DNA of 64,000 bases from Ixodes scapularis (lineage: Eukaryota > Arthropoda > Arachnida > Ixodida > Ixodidae). Below the pieces are notes generated by a model that had not been told where the DNA came from, ran no database searches, and saw only the letters and a list, made by a program, of their open reading frames with translations. Below, one piece after another: positions 1 through 10,240 of the stretch. The first letter of the stretch is position 1, and each line of letters begins with the position of its first letter. The position numbers and the translations under genes were made by a program. The stretch lies in assembly GCF_016920785.2 (NCBI RefSeq), contig NW_024609958.1, forward strand, positions 1,178,001 through 1,242,000, in the 5' to 3' direction.

Positions 1-1
1 A

Positions 2-560
2 ATGGTTTCAGTGCTAATGCAGTGGAACTGTCAAGGGCTCTTAAGTAACCTGGATGATGTGGAGTTTTTGCTGGAGGAACACAAGCCACGTGTGCCACGT
101 TTGCAGGAAACTCATTTAAACCCCAGCCATACCAACTTCCTCAGACGGTACCAGGTATTCCGGAAGGATCGTCCGTGCTCAGTCAGTTCTTCTGGAGGAG
201 TTGCGGTGGTTCTCCCGAGAGAAGTGCCCTGTGAACAGGTTCCGCTGTCTACCTCACTGGAAGCAGTGGCTGCACGGTTTATGCTTCACAAAGCTCTGAC
301 AGTGTGCTCTTTGTACTTACCACCATCCTTTACTTTGAAATCCCCAGACTTTAATTCGTTTTTAGACCAGCTTCCTAAGCCATTCCTTTTGATGGGCGAT
401 TTTAATTCTCACAACCCTCTATGGGGGAGCACACGTCGTGACATACGAGGGAAAATCATTGACTGTCTTATTCTCGGGAACACTTTGTCTTTTTATTACT
501 GGTGAGCCTACCTTTTTTAGCTGTCAACACCTTTCTTCATCATGCATTGATCTTTCCATT
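2..560 (+). pseudogene. LINE (non-LTR retrotransposon) endonuclease fragment, frameshifted
   Basis: The reading frame at 2-505 encodes most of an APE-type endonuclease, the enzyme that nicks target DNA for LINE integration. Visible motifs are WNCQGLLSN near the start, LQETHL with the catalytic glutamate at about residues 35-40, GGVAVVLP, and MGDFNSHNPLWGS with the catalytic Asp-Phe-Asn at about residues 131-143. Near 490 the frame is lost, and the next frame continues with GEPTFF and SSSCIDLSI, so one frameshift is present. The closing SDH-type motif and the whole reverse transcriptase are absent. Homology stops near 560, exactly where the large inverted repeat begins. The layout is of the Jockey/CR1/I kind. 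It is a dead fragment, and its left end lies outside the window. Confidence 0.85.
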
Positions 561-1079
561 GGGACTGCCCTATTGGAAAAACGTACAAGAAACAAACCTG
601 CTGCTTGTACAGTTCGGTTATGACACCACCATACTTTCTTGTTATTATGTATGCAGCTAGTTTGGTTCGGCTTTCTGCATAACTGGAGATACCGGCACCG
701 CTATGGCTCCGGGTCTGCCTATACTGGCAGCCAGTTTGCTTGCCGATATGATTCGGTGTGCTGGTATGATTTTGCGGCCGATGACGTAGGCGACCGCCAT
801 CTTTCCAACAAAAAACGCTTATACCACACCACCACCGTTATATCCAAATCATACATGCAGAAAGACGACCGACATCTTCCAAAATAACGTCCATCGTTTA
901 CCACCGGTATCGTTACATACACCATACATGTCGAAAAAGAACACAAGCCGCGTTTACATGAATGCGACTTAGTCGTATTGAATTTAGTTGCCGCATTCCA
1001 TATGCGGTCATGTAAACGGCATAATGCGCAAAGCGCATCGCATTGAAGTCGCTAGACAGAGGTGGATCGAGATGTCGAG

Positions 1080-2260
1080 TGCGCATTCATTCAGCCCATG
1101 TAAACGGAGATCGGATCGCATTTTGGAACGGGGAGGATTATCGGAAGGCGCTCGCTGCGGGAGCGACTGAACAGCTGAGAACATGGAGGCGGCCAATCTC
1201 GTCGGCGGCGCGGAGAGCGGTCCCGCAATTTTTTTCCCGAGAACAAACGCAAGCTTTTATTGTGATCATAACTAAGCAGAATATAGCGGAGCTGCTCGGT
1301 GTGGGCGGCCCCGTCCAAACCTTTGCGAAGTACGACTTGCGTGTCCGAAGGGGTCACAAAGACATCGGTGCAAGCACGAACGACACCGAGAGCCCCGAGC
1401 ACTGTTGAGCACTGCATGGTAGCGCAGAACGAGCAGCTCCTACCTCGGTGCCGTTCCCGGCTGCGCAAGAGCCTCTCGGACTCGGGGTACGGTCGCGATC
1501 GGCGAGTTCTGGCGCGGCGAAACGCGGAGGCTTCCTCAAAGCGTGCGCACGCATGTCGCCTCTCGTTCAGAGTGAACCGGCGGCCCGGCCTGGACTCCTA
1601 AACGCCTTGGTTTCGATGCTTCTTCCGTCTCGCAACTTCTTCTACAGCACCGAAGACAGCGGGCACCATCTTTACGGTCACTAAATGCGTCGAAAGGCCT
1701 CCACGTGCGATGCACCGGAAAACGTGGTGCGGCTGGTGCCGGAACGGAGCTGCGTAACTTCGAGCTTTGAGTCAGCGTGCACGGCAACAAACCGATCGTG
1801 ACACCAAGCCGCGGATACCGCATCGCCGGTCGACAGCGGCAAACGGCCCGTTGCTCGTATCGTGGGCCGTGACTCGTACTCGGCCAACTCGGCGTCTTTT
1901 CGTGGCCCCTCGCGTCGTCGCTACCAGCCGCAAACCCGGCGTCGGAGAAAAGCGAAACCGAAACGTAAAGCTTCCGCCCAGTGGCTTCCGCTGTCGCGCC
2001 TTTTCTGACTTCCCGGCTTCCACGCTTCCGGTCGTCGCGGAGATGGCGACGTAGTGGTTTTGGCGGTTTTGGCATCGCTGGCTCGTTCTGCGTTTTGGGA
2101 GACAGATGTTTTACGGTCCGTTTCTACTGCGTCTCTGGCTCTCAACTCGACGGCGCCTCTCATAGTTCAAACAGGCGTGGTCAACCTGTGTCAGGCCGGC
2201 TCGACTCGTCCGATCGCCGGACCGCAGGCGACTTCCCAGTTCGGCCGTGAGGCCTAGGAT
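1080..2260. other. CpG-rich block in the left arm
   Basis: This block is visibly GC- and CpG-rich compared with the AT-rich flanks. Its open frames on both strands overlap heavily, which is what high GC content produces, so none is called as a gene. It contains an ACCGGAAGT-like ETS motif (minus strand, near 2020-2035 and in the right-arm copy near 16029). It could be a CpG-island-type promoter duplicated with the arm. The right-arm counterpart is about 15790-16960. Confidence 0.4.
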
Positions 2261-2524
2261 CCGAAGACGTCTGTCTCCGTGAAGCGGTAAGCGAATCTCG
2301 TCCCGTTTTCGTTCTACTTTTAAATTACGTTAGGTGCGCTACAGTGTAAGCATGCGTGCCAAGTGTTCGTAACAATTTTGAACTAGAATAATTGTGCTTC
2401 ATTGCGGTTTGTCATTTACGGAAAATATAAATCGAGCAATGAACGAGGAGCCATGCTTGAAAACGATGCATGTACGATATTAACTTCTACCTCGGCGGCT
2501 TTAAAAAAAAGTCAAGACTGGTTA

Positions 2525-3418
2525 TAGCCGATTCACACGACGGACCAAATCGCGATTTTCGTCCGCGGACCGTGTACCACGTGACCGGGACGTCACCGAT
2601 TCCTGCGATCCGCGCCTCCTCCGCGGAGGCGCGGACTGATAAAGTCGAGCGCCTTTTTCACTCGCGGACGTTTGGCGGCAGACTGACTTGGAAAGCATTT
2701 AGTCTGGCAACGGTACATGGTTTTCTTGGTATTTTGCTTCTGTGCGTTCAAAACAAAAATGGCGCGTCGTTGCGTTTTGTGCGTTTGTTGGTTCATTTTG
2801 TCGTACGATTCTTGGTTCCACGCGTGAGAGAAACTCCAGAAACTTTGTCCGGCTGACGCGACGCAGGTTCCGGTGCTCCGGGTCCGTGTCAAGAAGCTCC
2901 CGTCAAAACTAGTCTAGCACCGCAATAATTCTTGCACGTCCAATCAGGATTTCACCGAGCAAGCCCTCTCTTGTGGATGTGGTGTGCTTGAGTGTTGTGC
3001 ACGAGCGCGGAGTGTGTGAAGGCATCTCCAAACGCCCCTCCGCGAGCCCAGAAGTTCGTCGCGTCTACGCCGAAGCTTTCTCGGGCAGGATCATGCCTGT
3101 GTCACCGTCATGCTTTGGGTTAGTAAAGGTGGCGCTTCGCGCGAAGCCTGTCCCGGTGTTTTGTTCTCGATCTGTACGTAGCAGCGGCGTACGATTCTTT
3201 ATCGCGGTAGCAACCGTCGATTTCTCTCTTGGACAACGGTGCTACTGTGCGATGTTGGAGTTTCGCGGCACTGTGGGGTGCGAACAGGTTCGGTCCGTCC
3301 TCACTGGCGTCTGCTCGTCGTCTCCCTCGTGTGGATGCGCTTGGGAGACGGACGAACCGCGGATATGTCGTCACGTGATCAATCCGTCCGCGGATCAGTC
3401 CGTCGTGTGAATCGGCAA
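2525..3418. mobile_element. PIF/Harbinger-like non-autonomous DNA transposon
   Basis: The ends form inverted repeats: GCCGATTCACACGACGGAC at 2527-2545 recurs in reverse at about 3398-3416. The element is flanked by TTA at 2522-2524 and TTA at 3419-3421. The opposite arm (15519-15521, minus strand) has a single TTA with no insert and continuous flanks, which proves insertion. A three-base TWA target duplication is typical of PIF/Harbinger. No transposase frame was recognised in its 894 bp; the open frames inside look incidental. It entered after the arms were duplicated, or was absent from the copy that made the right arm. Confidence 0.8.
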
Positions 3419-3672
3419 TTACGGTTGGATGCGAGGCTGGTCCCAATGCAATGGTAAGCACTTAGAGCGCCTTTCTGAACGGCATGTAAGCAATATAGCG
3501 ATCAACGAGACGAGCGACGGCGAGAAGCTACGAGTGCCGGCGCCGAGCGCCGAAGATTTCTCACTCGCTGCTTGCGCCGCTCAATTCTTGGGCTTCTAGA
3601 AAACGTCGCTCATCGCCTCGGTCGCTCGCACCAATCGCTTTCATAATGTGTGTCTCGTCGCGCGGCTGACTG

Positions 3673-4453
3673 CCGTGTTTATTCAAATATAAGTCGACCT
3701 TTTCTTTTTTTTCTTCTTCTTTTTTTTTTCTTCTCGGAAATTGTGACTAAAGAATTTCGACACCTACATTCGCGACCAAATTTTGCGACCCTACCGGAGG
3801 CTTGAAGCTATCGAGTCACCGAGCCGGCGTTGCCGTAGAGCCGCGCCGCTTCTTGTTTCAAAAAGCTTTTGGTTGCCGAAATGGCTCGCCGCCCGCGGTG
3901 GCCGGTCGGGCGTCGGATTTCGACATCGCGCCTCTAGCGTTCCCCTTGCTGGGCAACGGGTAAGGAGAGGAACGCGATGCGCCATGCACTTTACCCTCCA
4001 TCCTCGCAAACGCGCACAAAAAAAAAATATATATATATTTTTGTTAGTTGCTTGAGGCGGCTCGGCTCGCGTGTTGCTCATGGCGACACGGCGGCTTTGC
4101 TTGCGTCTTTGTAGTTTGTCTTCCGTCGCTTCGCACCTTCTTTCGTTTCCTGTCGTCATTTTACAACGGTGTCAGTGAAGTATTGCTGCGAATTTGCGAG
4201 GATGTCTACCCAGCTGACGAAGCTTGGGACGATGATAACATGTCCAGAAGTTCTGACGGTGATGAAGTTTTTGGCATCGCCCCGTGATTTAGCTGAGAGT
4301 GATGTAAATAAAGGTTTTTTTCTTTCTTTTGCCCAAAATTTCCCCTGTTCTTAAAAATAAAAAAAAAAAGATCGACCTATATTTGAATTTTTTTTTTTTT
4401 TGTTCTTGGTGGATCCAATAAATAGGGTTCGACCTATTTTCGAGTAAATACGG
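3673..4453 (+). mobile_element. Pogo-like deletion derivative, left-arm copy
   Basis: The ends are inverted: CCGTGTTTATTCAAATATAA at 3673 against the reverse of a TTCGAGTAAATACGG end at 4453. GTCGACC-type sequence follows on each inner side. Near the right end a frame preceded by a plausible acceptor (about 4172) runs to a stop at 4285-4287 and ends in an acidic, serine-rich tail (CEDVYPADEAWDDDN then SDGDEVFGIAP). An AATAAA follows within 25 bp. Acidic C-termini are common in pogo/Tigger transposases, which suggests but does not prove that family. The remaining transposase is missing. Confidence 0.5.
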
Positions 4454-4739
4454 TAACTTTAATTTTTATTTTGGGTTACGTCGGACGCAACTCGAATGCT
4501 TGACAGTTACGTTGGGCGTAACTTTAATTTTTATTTCGGGTTCCGTCGGACGTAACGTTAGACACTCCGTTACACTTAAGGAAAATAGGGGCTGCTGGTT
4601 CATCATATAAAGTTATAAACCAACCATTTGTGTTTAATTAAAATGCATCACTGACCTCAAAAAAAAAAAAACTGCTATTCTAGAGTTTATGCTATAGGAA
4701 TGTAGCACTTCAGATAAATTTGTTTATTTTTACTTTTAG

Positions 4740-4922
4740 TCCCTGCCCCACCAGATAAAACATCTGACCTAAAGCAGTGTTCCGGATCTCCTTCCAAGAC
4801 ATCAGGCGGGTCGTCATTCAATCCAGGAGTCGGCGGCGTCTCATGGGCGTGTTGCTGGTGCTTACTGGATGGTGCTACCGAGGGAAAAGTGGTCATGCTT
4901 GGGAAAGGCAAGTATGGCCGCC
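4740..4922 (+). pseudogene. Candidate internal exon 1 in the left arm
   Basis: The sequence starts after a polypyrimidine acceptor TTTTTACTTTTAG and ends at a strong donor GCC|GTAAGT. It is open throughout in the frame that starts two bases in, giving a serine/proline-rich stretch (SPSKTSGGSSFNPGVGG) followed by EGKVVMLGKGKYGR. I do not recognise the family. The right-arm copy (14022-14205) keeps both splice sites but has one extra base early on, so the same frame is lost there and a different frame stays open. At least one copy is therefore a pseudo-exon. Confidence 0.35.
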
Positions 4923-5628
4923 GTAAGTATACATATTGTTTTTACCTTTGCTCGAATCCGTTTTTAAGAAACGCACAGTTTGCATGTGTGCATCTCTCAA
5001 TGTTTCCACAGTCGGCTGTTTTTTTTGGAGTGCTCCAACTGTGTCAGCGCTAGTTTCTCTAGATCATGCAAATGGGATGCAACAATAAACCACATATGCT
5101 CTCGCAACAAACAGCGCTGTGCCGAAGCACTGTGGAATCTACTCTAGCTTTATGATGCAGCACAAAATAGTTGATGCCAATTATAGCTACTTTTGTGACT
5201 CCGTTTTACCAAAAGCTCAGCCGAAACAAACTTGCCGCCTTATAGGTAGTGCAAAAGAACCTCGCGTGCCTAACCTGGAGAAGGGCATTTTTTTTTCATA
5301 GGTCAATTTTTCCTTAAACCAATACCTTCAGCCTCCTTGAAATGTTAACATTATGTGACACACGGAAGAACAGTAAACTCTTTAATGTTGGCAAACCTTT
5401 AATTTTCGCGGCCTTTGATTTTGCAGAATTCAGTGGCTGTGATTATGTCCTCTGTGACCGATTCGAGAAGAAATAGGGGCCACGAAGATCAGGGGGTTTT
5501 ACTGTACATCGGAGGAAAGAGGAAGTCACTTATGTTTGTATGCAGGAGTAAAACCAACAACAACAATCATGGTGTCGACACTTTGTAAGCCTATCTGTGT
5601 CTATTGAATGATATCAATTTTGTTTTAG

Positions 5629-5744
5629 TTCGTTAAACATTGTTGCCTGTACATTGTGGGATGTCGTCTTCAACACGAGCAGTGGTTTTCTTCTCAAGCA
5701 GGCAGCATGGACGCGTGCCGCAGCACAACATAGTTCATTTGCAG
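5629..5744 (+). pseudogene. Candidate internal exon 2 in the left arm
   Basis: The acceptor is ATTTTGTTTTAG and the donor is TTTGCAG|GTGGTA. The frame starting one base in is open and includes LNIVACTLWDVVFNTSSGF. The right-arm copy is one base shorter in the middle, and there a different frame is open, so again only one arm can have kept the ancestral reading. The family is not recognised. Confidence 0.3.
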
Positions 5745-6508
5745 GTGGTACCGCAGGTTGAAGGATGGTTGGCACAATATGGGGGAATCACAATTCACTG
5801 TTCAACCTCGGGCGTAGACAAGATTTGCTTATTCTAAATCATTTTGTCTAAAAATCTGGGATTTGCGATGAATGTACCCGCATGGTTGGAAGGGCCAGAC
5901 AAGCCTTGTGAGCGCTTCATTTTCTAGCGTCTCAGTCCTGAACCCACTCACGCACCACATGTGTAGATGTTCCGATAGGTGGGAGCACTTATTTGGAAAA
6001 TGGTGAATGGCAACTGTTATCTTTATCAGACTTCTGTATTATGGTCAAAGTTGGACTGCATATTTGCAATACTTTTTCTCACTTAAAAATATCTCATACT
6101 AAAATATGTAGAATAGCCGTTGACAAAAAGAGAATGGCTGGGCGTCCTCCAGCACGTGCTTGTGCTTTTCACCCCACTTTGGACAGATGTGCTTGCTCCA
6201 GGCTCATGAGGCGCTGAAACGTCATCGAAGGTAGCAGACGGGCTGGTGGTGGAACAACGGAGACTTCTCCCTGCCTTTCTCATGCTATCAGTGAGCGTGT
6301 ACCTCTATACTCTAACTTGGCTTAACCTGCACAGAGCTGAGGAGAATAGGCTTGGCGAGAGCCCTTACTGCATATGCATTTGTACAGCTGAGGCACTTTC
6401 TGAATCAAGAATATTGTGTACCTTACCTTCAAAAACACATCATTTTGGGGGTGCAAAAGGAATTCCCTGTTGGAAAATTTCGATGCAGGAAAGATGACGG
6501 AAAAGGCT

Positions 6509-6740
6509 CATACAAGCGTAACCGTAATATGGGACATCCTATACAAGCGAATCGGCGGATCCAGTATAGTGGATTAGAGCGGAACGATACAGGTAGGCGG
6601 AACCATACAAGCGTGTCGTATTATGGGACATCCTATACCAGCGTAGTGGAATATGGCGGAACATGTGGAACCATACATGCATAACGTAATATGGGACAAC
6701 CTATACCAGCCAAAAGGCGATACCAGCACGGTGGAGCCAT
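6509..6740 (+). repeat. Three degenerate tandem units just inside the left arm's inner edge
   Basis: Units begin at 6509, 6604 and 6672 with CATACAAGCG, CATACAAGCG and CATACATGCA. Each contains ATATGGGACA (or TTATGGGACA) followed by CCTATAC-A/C-AGC. Unit lengths are about 95, 68 and 68 bp, so the array is irregular. It has no counterpart at the right arm's inner edge. Confidence 0.7.
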
Positions 6741-7797
6741 ATGGCTCCAACATGCTGGTTTCGCCTTTTCACTGTTGTACAGGGCGATTTAGTTTTAAGC
6801 TTTACATATATGTTTAGAAAGGTCGTGAAAGCTAGATCAATGCGGCTTGTCCAGGCGAGTTATACGGCCAGGCGTACGTAGTGTAGGGACCTAATCGTAA
6901 CGATCAGTCAGATAATTAAATACAATTTGTTAATTAACTTTTTAATTAGTGAAAATGAAAATATGGTTTTAATTAGAAACTTGCTGAGTCATTGAAAACC
7001 ACAAAATCAACTCTTTTTAGAAGGATATAATGCAGGGGTAGCCTTTTACGCGTTCTGTAAAAACGCTTTATTTGGACGAGTTTCTAGGTTTCAGTTCCTT
7101 ATCAGAGCTCATCTCTGCGCCCAAGGTCCTGTTCCCCCTTAGACAAGCAACTCACGTGCACAGACCGCGTAAATGTAGCTTTTACGGCTTTTTTAAAAAT
7201 ATCTGAAAAACATACAAATAAACACTCTCTAGAATGTCCCCGAATACGATACGATTGTATGGTTCCGTTCCCGCTTGCACTGTTCAAGAAAGACTTGTGG
7301 ACATCCAGCGTTTCATTAGAATGCTGGATGTCAGCGAGTCTCTACATCAGTGAGTGGTTTCAAACAAGCATGATGTTTGCACACCAGAAAGCTCTTATCC
7401 GAGGCTCACCAGGAGCACTAAGAGCAGAGGCAAAATGTCGTGACGTGGTAAAATTGGTTGCAGGTATTTATTTTTAGAAGACCTGCATGCAGCAAAGCTT
7501 AACTTTGCTGAAAAGAAGCTAATTAAAAATTCAATACTGAACAATGGTGTCCCTTGAGCTGTCAGGCCAAACTCCCACTCTTGCCACTCAGGAGTTCCTA
7601 ACTTGTGCGTAGAGGATCAGCACAACCCAGATTTGTGCTGCAAGCGCACCTGCAATATAAAAGTTGAATAAACATGAGATGAAATATGAGACGTTTACAA
7701 TTCTCTGTAATGTGAAATTAGAGCACAGATCTTGAACAGGAGGATGGGAGGGTATGACCCCCCACCCCCTAACCCTCCTACTCTTCTGCTCCCTCCC
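6741..7797. other. Spacer DNA, AT-rich, nothing assigned
   Basis: No conserved frame, hairpin or repeat was recognised here. One short splice-like acceptor/donor arrangement near 7380-7463 did not yield a convincing coding frame. Confidence 0.6.
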
Positions 7798-8056
7798 ATT
7801 TAGCGGGAAATTTCCCTGAATTTAACGGGAAAATTTGCCCACTAAATTTAGCGGGTTAAGTTGTCCACTAAATTTAGCGCGGAAATTGATGTCACATGAC
7901 CTCAACACAAATGCAGTTTTCCTGCTAAAAGTAGCGGGGAAAATGACGTCGCACGACCGTGTCATGTAATCCATAAAAAATTCAGTTTCTCAGCTAGACT
8001 TAGCGGAAATATTAACGTCACATGACCGCAACATTAGTTCAATTTCCTGCCAAGTT
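7798..8056 (+). repeat. Degenerate tandem repeat with GCGGGAAA and CACATGACC motifs
   Basis: The segment repeats a motif of the form TTTAGCGGGAAA (7800, and variants near 7824, 7850, 7873, 7932 and 8001). In the last three units it is followed about 15-20 bases on by GTCACATGACC or a close variant. Those units start at about 7875, 7932 and 8001. GCGGGAAA resembles an E2F site and CACATG an E-box, but no gene lies beside the array. Confidence 0.6.
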
Positions 8057-8662
8057 TAGTTGGGCGGTTACGCCGACAGCGACGCCGCAAAGCGCGGAAA
8101 CGGGTGCTAAGAGCTGCGCAAAAAAAAACTAAATGCATCAGGTGAAATAAAGTGAAAATTAGAGATAAGAAAAAGAAAAGAATCTAAGATCAGGTTCTCA
8201 GATCCTTCCTTTTGTCCGTTCTCAAATGTTTTGATTTCAAGAAATGTTTATATCTTTATTCATACCCAAAGAACCCCTCCCAGTTTCAGCATGAATGCAA
8301 TAAATCAATGCAGACTAGACCTTGTAAACTATAATGCACATGAAAATGAATGTTCGCCACATAGTCATGTATGAGTCAGTGGCTCAGATCTCTAAATACA
8401 TTTGTATTGAGAAACATTCTTGAATAAAACTTCTGGGCTTTGAATTCGACAGTTTGTACTTCCATAAGGAACACTGTATGGCACTGATTTTTTTTGCGAC
8501 ACATCAGAAACAGCACAGCAGTGTCATCCTTGCCTACCTAACAAGAATTTGTATTTTTTTTTTTTAGCATGGCATGTGCTATTCTAATGCTTATACAGCC
8601 TCCTTTAACAAAATTTCCTTTGTAGAGCTTTCTATTGGTTCTTATTTAACTCGCACGACAGA
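8057..8662. other. Spacer DNA, AT-rich, nothing assigned
   Basis: No frame or repeat was supported. There are homopolymer A/T runs only. Confidence 0.6.
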
Positions 8663-8869
8663 TTCGGTACCTTGAATTCTCACTCGGCATCAACAGTTTT
8701 AAATATTAATGTAATAGGGAAAGACAAGATGTATGGTCTTGAGTACGGCTCAACAAGCACAGATGTTGAGAAAAGTACTGAAGAAAACTCAAACGTCAAA
8801 ATAAAAATAAGCTGGAATGTGGATACATTTAAGGACACGGTCATAAATACAGTAGCAGATTCAATGTGA
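8663..8869 (+). CDS. Possible terminal exon of an unrecognised gene
   Basis: An open frame follows an acceptor-like AACTCGCACGACAG and ends with a TGA stop at 8867-8869. It is hydrophilic, with a patch rich in acidic residues and serine (STDVEKSTEENSNVKIKI). No start codon is present in frame, so it would have to be spliced to an upstream exon that I could not find. No domain is recognised and the frame may be a chance opening. Confidence 0.2.
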   Translation, partial: FGTLNSHSASTVLNINVIGKDKMYGLEYGSTSTDVEKSTEENSNVKIKISWNVDTFKDTVINTVADSM

Positions 8870-10151
8870 ATACGTGTTAGACGCACACTCAAAGAAACCT
8901 GTTGCATCTATATTCATCCAAATTACTTCGCGGAACCCAGCGCTGCAGTCTCGGGTGCGAGTTCGCTGAATGAGTCCACTGAAAATGAGTGCAGACGGAA
9001 AAAGCAGTTTGATCTGCGAAAATGAGCATTACATAGGCAAGTGACATGGCATTATTACTGTTACAGTGCCGAATGTTTCAAACTGCCAGTCGCATCAGTC
9101 TGCGAGTTCCATCCGTATATTACAGGGTTTGGCTCTCTCGAATGCTTGGCGAGAAAAATTATGAACTGGGAATGTCTAGCGTAGTTCTAGAAAAACTACT
9201 TCCAGAATCCTAACTCAGCATCGTAAAGAATATAAAAAGTTTCTAGAGAGAAGGTTAGTGCAGGAGTTGAATAAACTAAATACTTAGTTTTGCGAAACCA
9301 TCTTGCCGTAGTAAACGTACAAAAGTTCCCCTAGGTACAGCTAGTCATTACGGATGATTGTGCCCATTGCATACCATAAAAATTTAATTTGCGACCTACA
9401 ATATTTACAGACTCAACCAACTCTGAATAAGTGGAACACTTGGCACTAAAGATTGGTCTCACCATGACTGTCTGCAAACATCCACATTATAATTTCCATA
9501 AACCTATGCATTTCAAGAAAATATTTGGAGCGAGCTGTTTAAACTGCCATAACACTTTTTAACACTAATAGAAAGCCTGTAGTGGGCCACAACTTCAGCA
9601 GTTTTTACTTCATTATGAAGGGCAGTAACAAATATGTGAACCTTAAAACTAGGCCTGCACTGAATTGCTTTCTTAAGTTGAACGTGCTATGCTCGGTTCA
9701 ATATATTATCTTTGCAGAGCTGACAATGTGCAAGTTCCCATTCTTTTATATTTCAAATCTCCCGACTGCTGGGTGGGGTAGGTACATAAGATTGATGACA
9801 CCAACGTAACACAATGATTATTTTAAGAATTTGTTTGGGTACAGCACTAGCGAAGCCATCTGCGGGAAGTTATTTCTGTGACTCCGTCGAACCTACCTCC
9901 GTGGGCTTTAAGTTCACATGTGAATCATGTCTGCAGACGCCTTTTTGTAATTGGAACTCCATCCAACCCGAGATTTGAATGTTTTTTGCATTTTAGGCTT
10001 AGCAGTGCTTTTGCTGTTTCACTTCAAGAATAGGTAAGAATGCTTATTTCGAGTAGCATACCTAACACTTGGTGGCATGAGCACTCCCTTGTCGTGATGC
10101 TAATCGAAAGTCACAAGCAGGGAGATGTGATGCTCTTGTTGCTGGGATTAC
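8870..10151. other. Spacer DNA, nothing assigned
   Basis: AT-rich sequence without a supported exon, repeat or element. Confidence 0.55.
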
Positions 10152-10240
10152 CTCCTCCATGGTCCTGGCCGGACCACAGAAGAAGATTGAGTCCAAGCTT
10201 GTGGCCACTAGGATCCCCAGAACTTGAGGCAACCAAGTAG
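10105..10240 (-). pseudogene. Diverged repeat copy with a coding-like frame (pair of 11595-11729)
   Basis: After an acceptor-like TTGTTTTTATTTCCAG on the minus strand, the sequence starts CTACTTGG and is open for over 40 codons, including FFCGPARTMEEV and ASHLPA. It aligns over about 135 bases with the minus-strand segment starting at 11729 (LVCAGPLQGV, ASPEVPA) without frame loss. A donor-like GAG|GTAATC at 10152/10151 is not conserved in the partner. This may be a pair of diverged exons or a coding repeat; the family is unknown. Confidence 0.3.

Larger units (their letters stand above)
562..6464 (+). repeat. Left arm of a very large inverted repeat
   Basis: The sequence from about 562 to 6464 matches the reverse complement of about 12583-17450 along its length. 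Shared blocks include the segment around 561-720 against 17280-17450, the CpG-rich block 1080-2260 against 15790-16960, the element 3673-4453 against 14488-15272, and 5993-6450 against 12590-13060. The left arm is longer mainly because of an 894-bp insertion at 2525-3418 and about 75 bp near 1043-1117. The arms are clearly diverged by many substitutions and small indels, so they are not an assembly mirror image. The origin could be a segmental inverted duplication or a giant terminal inverted repeat; no transposase was recognised in the spacer. Confidence 0.85.

Noticed and set aside
1091..2250. Several overlapping open frames of 60-180 codons on both strands
   Set aside because: They lie in a CpG-rich block where stops are rare, have arginine/alanine-rich composition, no domains, and are disrupted between the two arms.
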